A DNA stretch of 56,965 nt from Bacillota bacterium. GTDB lineage: Bacteria; Bacillota; Clostridia; Lachnospirales; Lachnospiraceae. Below are positions 53,759 to 56,965 of this stretch, in pieces (the first letter of the stretch is position 1; each line of letters starts with the position of its first letter). The DNA lies in assembly GCA_023393095.1 (NCBI GenBank), contig JAEWMT010000124.1, positions 1 through 56,965 of the forward strand, written 5' to 3'. Under the pieces are notes generated by a model. The model was not told the DNA's origin. It did no database searches and saw only the letters and a list, made by a program, of their open reading frames with translations. Both the position numbers and the translations under genes were made by a program.

Positions 53759-54703
53759 ATGAATAATAAAAAGAATGAAATCCTTTTTTTAAAGCCTGTA
53801 TTAAAGGAAGCCGTCTGGGGTGGAAAGCGGTTGGAGGAGTTTGGTTATGAGATACCTTCCGGTCATACTGGCGAAGCATGGGTAATCAGTGCTCATCCGC
53901 ATGGGGACTGTATTATTACAGGCGGTGAATATAACGGAATGACGCTGAGCAGTTTGTTTGAAAGTAAAAGAGAGTTGTTTGGGGGAGTAGAAAGTAACAG
54001 GTTTCCTCTTCTAATTAAAATAATTGATGCGAATGAAGATCTGAGTATTCAGGTGCATCCCGATGATACTTATGCGGCAGAGCATGAAAACGGCTCCTTC
54101 GGTAAAACAGAATGCTGGTATGTGCTGGATTGCAGCAAGGATGCAACAATTGTTATTGGTCATAATGCAAGTACCAAGGAAGAAATGAAACAAATGATTG
54201 AAGAAGGAAGATGGACGGAATTTATCCGTGAGATTCCGATTAAAAAGGGTGATTTTTTTCAGATAGATCCTGGCTGCCTTCATGCTATTAAAGGCGGAAC
54301 GATGCTTTTGGAAACACAGCAGAATAGCGATATTACATACCGAATATATGATTATGATAGATTATATAACGGAGCAAAAAGGGAATTACATTTAAAAAAG
54401 GGAATGGATGTGATTGAGGTTCCGTTTCACCCGCAGCGAAATAACAGGGAAATCGAAACCGGAGCGGGCTATAGCATGGAAACTTTAATTGAATGTGATT
54501 ACTATAAAGTATGCAAATTAGATTTGAACGGAGAGATTAATCTGAAGCAAGATTTCCCGTTTGTGAACGTTAGTATCATAGATGGATCTGGAAAAATTAA
54601 TGAGATTTCTATAAAGAAAGGGGACAACTTGATTTTACCGTCCGGCTTTGGGGAATACAAATTTAATGGCAATTTAAGTGTGATTTTATCTACGGTGAAG
54701 TAA
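53759..54703 (+). CDS. manA: Mannose-6-phosphate isomerase, class I
   Basis: The enzyme interconverts mannose 6-phosphate and fructose 6-phosphate, linking mannan breakdown to glycolysis. The 314-residue protein has the cupin fold of short Firmicute-type isomerases: VWGGKRLEEFG, GEAWVISAHPHG, the zinc site in LSIQVHPDD and KTECWYVLD, and the catalytic region FQIDPGCLHAIKGG. A GGAAAGGC site precedes the ATG. It lies 281 bases after the esterase gene, which suggests its own promoter. A phosphomannomutase to convert mannose 1-phosphate is not in this window. A strong terminator follows. Confidence 0.95.
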   Translation: MNNKKNEILFLKPVLKEAVWGGKRLEEFGYEIPSGHTGEAWVISAHPHGDCIITGGEYNGMTLSSLFESKRELFGGVESNRFPLLIKIIDANEDLSIQVHPDDTYAAEHENGSFGKTECWYVLDCSKDATIVIGHNASTKEEMKQMIEEGRWTEFIREIPIKKGDFFQIDPGCLHAIKGGTMLLETQQNSDITYRIYDYDRLYNGAKRELHLKKGMDVIEVPFHPQRNNREIETGAGYSMETLIECDYYKVCKLDLNGEINLKQDFPFVNVSIIDGSGKINEISIKKGDNLILPSGFGEYKFNGNLSVILSTVK

Positions 54704-54732
54704 TTCTGTCTTAAGGATACTATGTGATTTTT

Positions 54733-54791
54733 AAATACTGATACACCCTGCTTTTATAGCACTTTTAAAAAGCAGGGTATATCAGTATTTT
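54733..54791. terminator. Strong terminator after manA
   Basis: A long stem of about 22 bp, with AAATACTGATA and CCCTGCTTTT in its left arm and the complements on the right, has a 13-base loop and ends in ATTTTG. Flanking A and T tracts would allow action on both strands. It closes the mannan locus. Confidence 0.85.
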
Positions 54792-55164
54792 GCTTATGCA
54801 AGTAAGAATTTGTCTTAGATAATTATTATATAAAGCATATAATTATGATTTTAAATCTTAAATTTTCATAGTTATTAGGGATGCTTGTTCCTACAACCAC
54901 ATCATCATTTTTTTCGAGAATGAGCCAGTCATCCATGTTTGACTGATTTTCCTTATGCTATATCATGCATATTGACAATTAGACATAGGAAAAATATAGT
55001 AGTAATTAAGATAATTGCAATCTGATGATAATACTAGGAATGGATTATGTTAAAACACTTATGCCAAAAGAAAGAGTTGAATTAAAGTTAAATTACAGAT
55101 AGAAACGCTAATTGCTTAGAACCTGTTTTTCATATAATTATATATAGATTGGAAGTGATATGTT
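54792..55164. other. Intergenic region before the second AraC gene
   Basis: The region holds the second promoter module (see 54972-55000) and the 14-mer TTAAAGTTAAATTA at 55082-55095. A 36-codon minus-strand frame at 54826-54936 (start MDDWLILEKNDDVVVGTS) may be a gene scrap; it has no ribosome binding site and is not called. Confidence 0.4.
54972..55000 (+). promoter_or_regulatory. Promoter of the second AraC gene (module copy 2)
   Basis: TTGACA at 54972-54977, a 17-base spacer and TATAGT at 54995-55000, inside the 50-bp module (54971-55020) shared with 39656-39705. It is about 165 bases before the AraC start. Confidence 0.7.
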
Positions 55165-55998
55165 TTGATTACAAGTGAAATTGTAAATCAGGCAATAAAC
55201 TATATTATGCAGCATATTGGTGAAGAAATTAGGATTGAAGATGTTGCCAAACACTGCAACTTTTCAAAATATCACTTTAGCCGGATATTCAAAGCAGAAA
55301 CAGGTGAGAGCATTTATGCATTTATTAAGAGGTTAAAACTAGAGCAGAGTGCCTTTCGCCTAAAGGTAGAACGAGGAAAGACGATAACGGATATTGGATT
55401 TGAATATGGATATAGCCCATCAAATTATAGCTCTGTTTTCAAAGAATATCATAATGCTTCTCCCATGGAGTTCCGTAAAAAAATTACTCAACAATCCATG
55501 ATGCATCCATTTTACCCTAATTCAGTAAATGAAATGGAATCGTTTGAAGAATGCAATAAAAAGATTTCTATTGAGTATATGGAAGATCTATACGTAATTT
55601 ATGAAAGACGAATTGGAAATTATCAAAATCTCGGGAAAAATTGGGCAGAATTTCTCGAGAAGTATAAGGAATATCTCACAGAAAAAACACTGCTATTAGA
55701 ATCCACGTTTGATGATGCGTCTATTACTGATGTGAATAACTGCCTTTACGATATTTGCATGAGTGTCGACAAAAGCTGTACCTTAAATAATACAAATACG
55801 ATTCAAGGAGGTAAATTTGCAGTGTATCATTTTAAAGGATTTCCACAGCAGATCTACACTGCGTATCAAAATATGTTTAACGTATGGTTTCCATATAGCA
55901 AGTATAGGATTGACAAGCGTTATGGATTTGATTGTTACAGGGAAATTAATTGTGATACTATGGATATGGTGATAGATCTTTACATTCCGATAGAGTAA
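55165..55998 (+). CDS. AraC-family regulator with GyrI-like effector-binding domain
   Basis: The 277-residue protein has its AraC double helix-turn-helix at the N-terminus (IRIEDVAKHCNFSKYHFSRIF, then ITDIGFEYGYSPSNYSSVFK) and a C-terminal GyrI/Rob-type effector domain (IEYMEDLYVIYERRIGNYQN; GGKFAVYHFKG; MDMVIDLYIPIE). This order is that of multidrug-sensing activators such as Rob. The start is an uncommon TTG at 55165 after a GGAAGTG site; no in-frame ATG lies nearby upstream. It precedes a MATE transporter, which it may activate. Its upstream region carries the same promoter module as the alpha-galactosidase gene. Confidence 0.9.
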   Translation: MITSEIVNQAINYIMQHIGEEIRIEDVAKHCNFSKYHFSRIFKAETGESIYAFIKRLKLEQSAFRLKVERGKTITDIGFEYGYSPSNYSSVFKEYHNASPMEFRKKITQQSMMHPFYPNSVNEMESFEECNKKISIEYMEDLYVIYERRIGNYQNLGKNWAEFLEKYKEYLTEKTLLLESTFDDASITDVNNCLYDICMSVDKSCTLNNTNTIQGGKFAVYHFKGFPQQIYTAYQNMFNVWFPYSKYRIDKRYGFDCYREINCDTMDMVIDLYIPIE

Positions 55999-56126
55999 AA
56001 AAGATACTATTTCATACCATTCATCATGTGTTTAAAATATCGCAAGAATTCAGAAGTTTATTTTATAACTCTTTTCTATAATGAAATCTGCACTTTGAAG
56101 GATACATTTGGAAAGGAGTTATTTTT

Positions 56127-56965
56127 ATGGATTTAGAAAGAATAAGAAGTAATATGTTTAAGACAATCTGTCGATTTTCGATTCCGGCGATTATTGCAAT
56201 GGTGCTAACCTCGTTGATAACGATAGCAGATGGATTTTTTACTGGAAATTACGTTGGAAAAGAAGGGATTGCAGCAATTAATCTTGGACTTCCGATTGTA
56301 TATCTGTATCTTGGAGTTGGATTAATGATATCAGTAGGTGGAAGTGCACTTGCTAGTATGGCACTTGGAGCGGGAGATAAAGATAAAGGTAATGCTATTT
56401 TTAACCAGACGATGCTCACAACGGTTCTGATTTCCTTTGCAGTAAGCTTGGTGGCATGGATTTCTTTTCAGCCACTTTTAAACATTTTGCATGTTAATGA
56501 TCAGGTAGCAAATTACTTTCAGGGTTACTATACAATTATGTTAGTGGAGCTTCCTATTCTGGTAATCAATAATGCTTTTGGAATGTTCATAAGAGGAGAA
56601 GGCAATCCACAGTTTTTTATGAAAAATAGTGCGTTGAATGTTTTGGGAAATATTATTCTGGATTATCTCTTTGCCGGACGGTTGCATATGGGAATTGAAG
56701 GAATTGCAATGGCATCATTACTTTCCTCATGTATTTGCTTGATTTTCATTCTTCGCTATTTTGTTCTTAGGTCAAATATATACAAGTTCCACAAATTTAT
56801 ATTTGTTAAGGAAACATTAAAAAGTACGATATTTAATGGCAGTTCTGAGTTTATTGGGGAAATTTCTATGAGTATTACTATGTTTGCATATAATTGGGTT
56901 ATTATGATGAATATTGGAGTTGATGGATTGACGGCATTTACCATTGTCGGGTATATCTCTTATCT
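56127..56965 (+). CDS. MATE-family efflux transporter, 3' end outside window
   Basis: The frame starts at ATG 56127 after GGAAAGGAG and is open to the window edge (279 codons). It has the MATE pattern of paired hydrophobic helices and the typical N-terminal segments FSIPAIIAMVLTSLITIADGFF, GIAAINLGLPIVYL, GGSALASMALGAGD and the later RGEGNPQFFMKNSALNVLGN-type loop (from about residue 155). MATE proteins export drugs or metabolites with Na+ or H+ antiport. About 60 percent of a normal 450-residue protein is visible. It is downstream of a Rob-like AraC regulator, which suggests inducible efflux. Confidence 0.92.
   Translation, partial: MDLERIRSNMFKTICRFSIPAIIAMVLTSLITIADGFFTGNYVGKEGIAAINLGLPIVYLYLGVGLMISVGGSALASMALGAGDKDKGNAIFNQTMLTTVLISFAVSLVAWISFQPLLNILHVNDQVANYFQGYYTIMLVELPILVINNAFGMFIRGEGNPQFFMKNSALNVLGNIILDYLFAGRLHMGIEGIAMASLLSSCICLIFILRYFVLRSNIYKFHKFIFVKETLKSTIFNGSSEFIGEISMSITMFAYNWVIMMNIGVDGLTAFTIVGYISY

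Noticed and set aside
54826..54936. 36-codon minus-strand frame before the second AraC gene.
   Set aside because: No ribosome binding site, overlaps no conserved context; at most a gene scrap.
1..56965. tRNA genes, rRNA genes, CRISPR arrays and insertion sequences.
   Set aside because: Scanning by eye found no cloverleaf, no regularly spaced repeats with unique spacers and no transposase frames.

Overview
The window looks like a chromosomal segment of an anaerobic Firmicute of the Lachnospiraceae (Clostridium cluster XIVa) type. Codon use is AT-rich, ribosome binding sites are strong GGAGG sequences, and the housekeeping proteins (UvrA, GuaA, GreA, LysS, a second type IIA topoisomerase pair) read as clostridial. 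The sugar genes suggest a plant-fibre or gut-type beta-mannan user. The genus is inference from the sequence alone.

Layout. 1-5.5 kb: the 3' part of uvrA, an HD-domain nucleotidase, an AlkZ-related protein and an anchored surface protein. 5.6-8.2 kb: an ABC-2 exporter operon (ATPase, permease, TetR regulator) behind a perfect consensus promoter with an overlapping inverted repeat. 8.5-11.7 kb: accessory genes (Vat/CatB-type acetyltransferase, secreted alpha/beta hydrolase, secreted protein of unknown function). 12.0-16.9 kb: a small decayed integrative element at the 3' end of guaA, bounded by a perfect 57-bp direct repeat. It holds a frameshifted tyrosine integrase, an HNH nuclease, a membrane protein, a lipoprotein, several gene remnants and its own guaA-like terminator. 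16.9-29.9 kb: core genes guaA, a degenerate Hpt-domain protein, a histidine phosphatase with a Cys-rich tail, a topoisomerase IV-like A/B pair split by a palindromic repeat, a PHP phosphoesterase, a lysA-like decarboxylase, greA and lysS. 30.4-39.5 kb: a type I restriction-modification island (small HTH protein, hsdM, hsdS, hsdR) followed by a DUF4268 nuclease-like protein and small unknown genes.

39.6-54.8 kb: a beta-mannan oligosaccharide utilisation locus. It contains a GH36 alpha-galactosidase, LacI and AraC regulators, a CUT1-type ABC importer (lipoprotein plus two permeases), a cellobiose/mannobiose 2-epimerase, two GH130 phosphorylases, two SGNH acetylesterases (CE2-like and CE17-like) and a mannose-6-phosphate isomerase. 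None of the enzymes has a signal peptide. The inferred scheme is import of galactosylated, acetylated manno-oligosaccharides, then removal of side groups and phosphorolysis inside the cell to mannose 1-phosphate. No endo-mannanase or phosphomannomutase is in the window. A 50-bp promoter module occurs both before the first gene of the locus and beyond its end, before a second AraC-type regulator that precedes a MATE transporter cut by the window edge.

No tRNA, rRNA, CRISPR array or intact transposase was seen. The features most worth following are the guaA element with its replacement terminator, the palindromic repeat family near the topoisomerase genes, the Hpt protein without its histidine, the HNH plus membrane-protein cargo, and the duplicated promoter module around the mannan locus.
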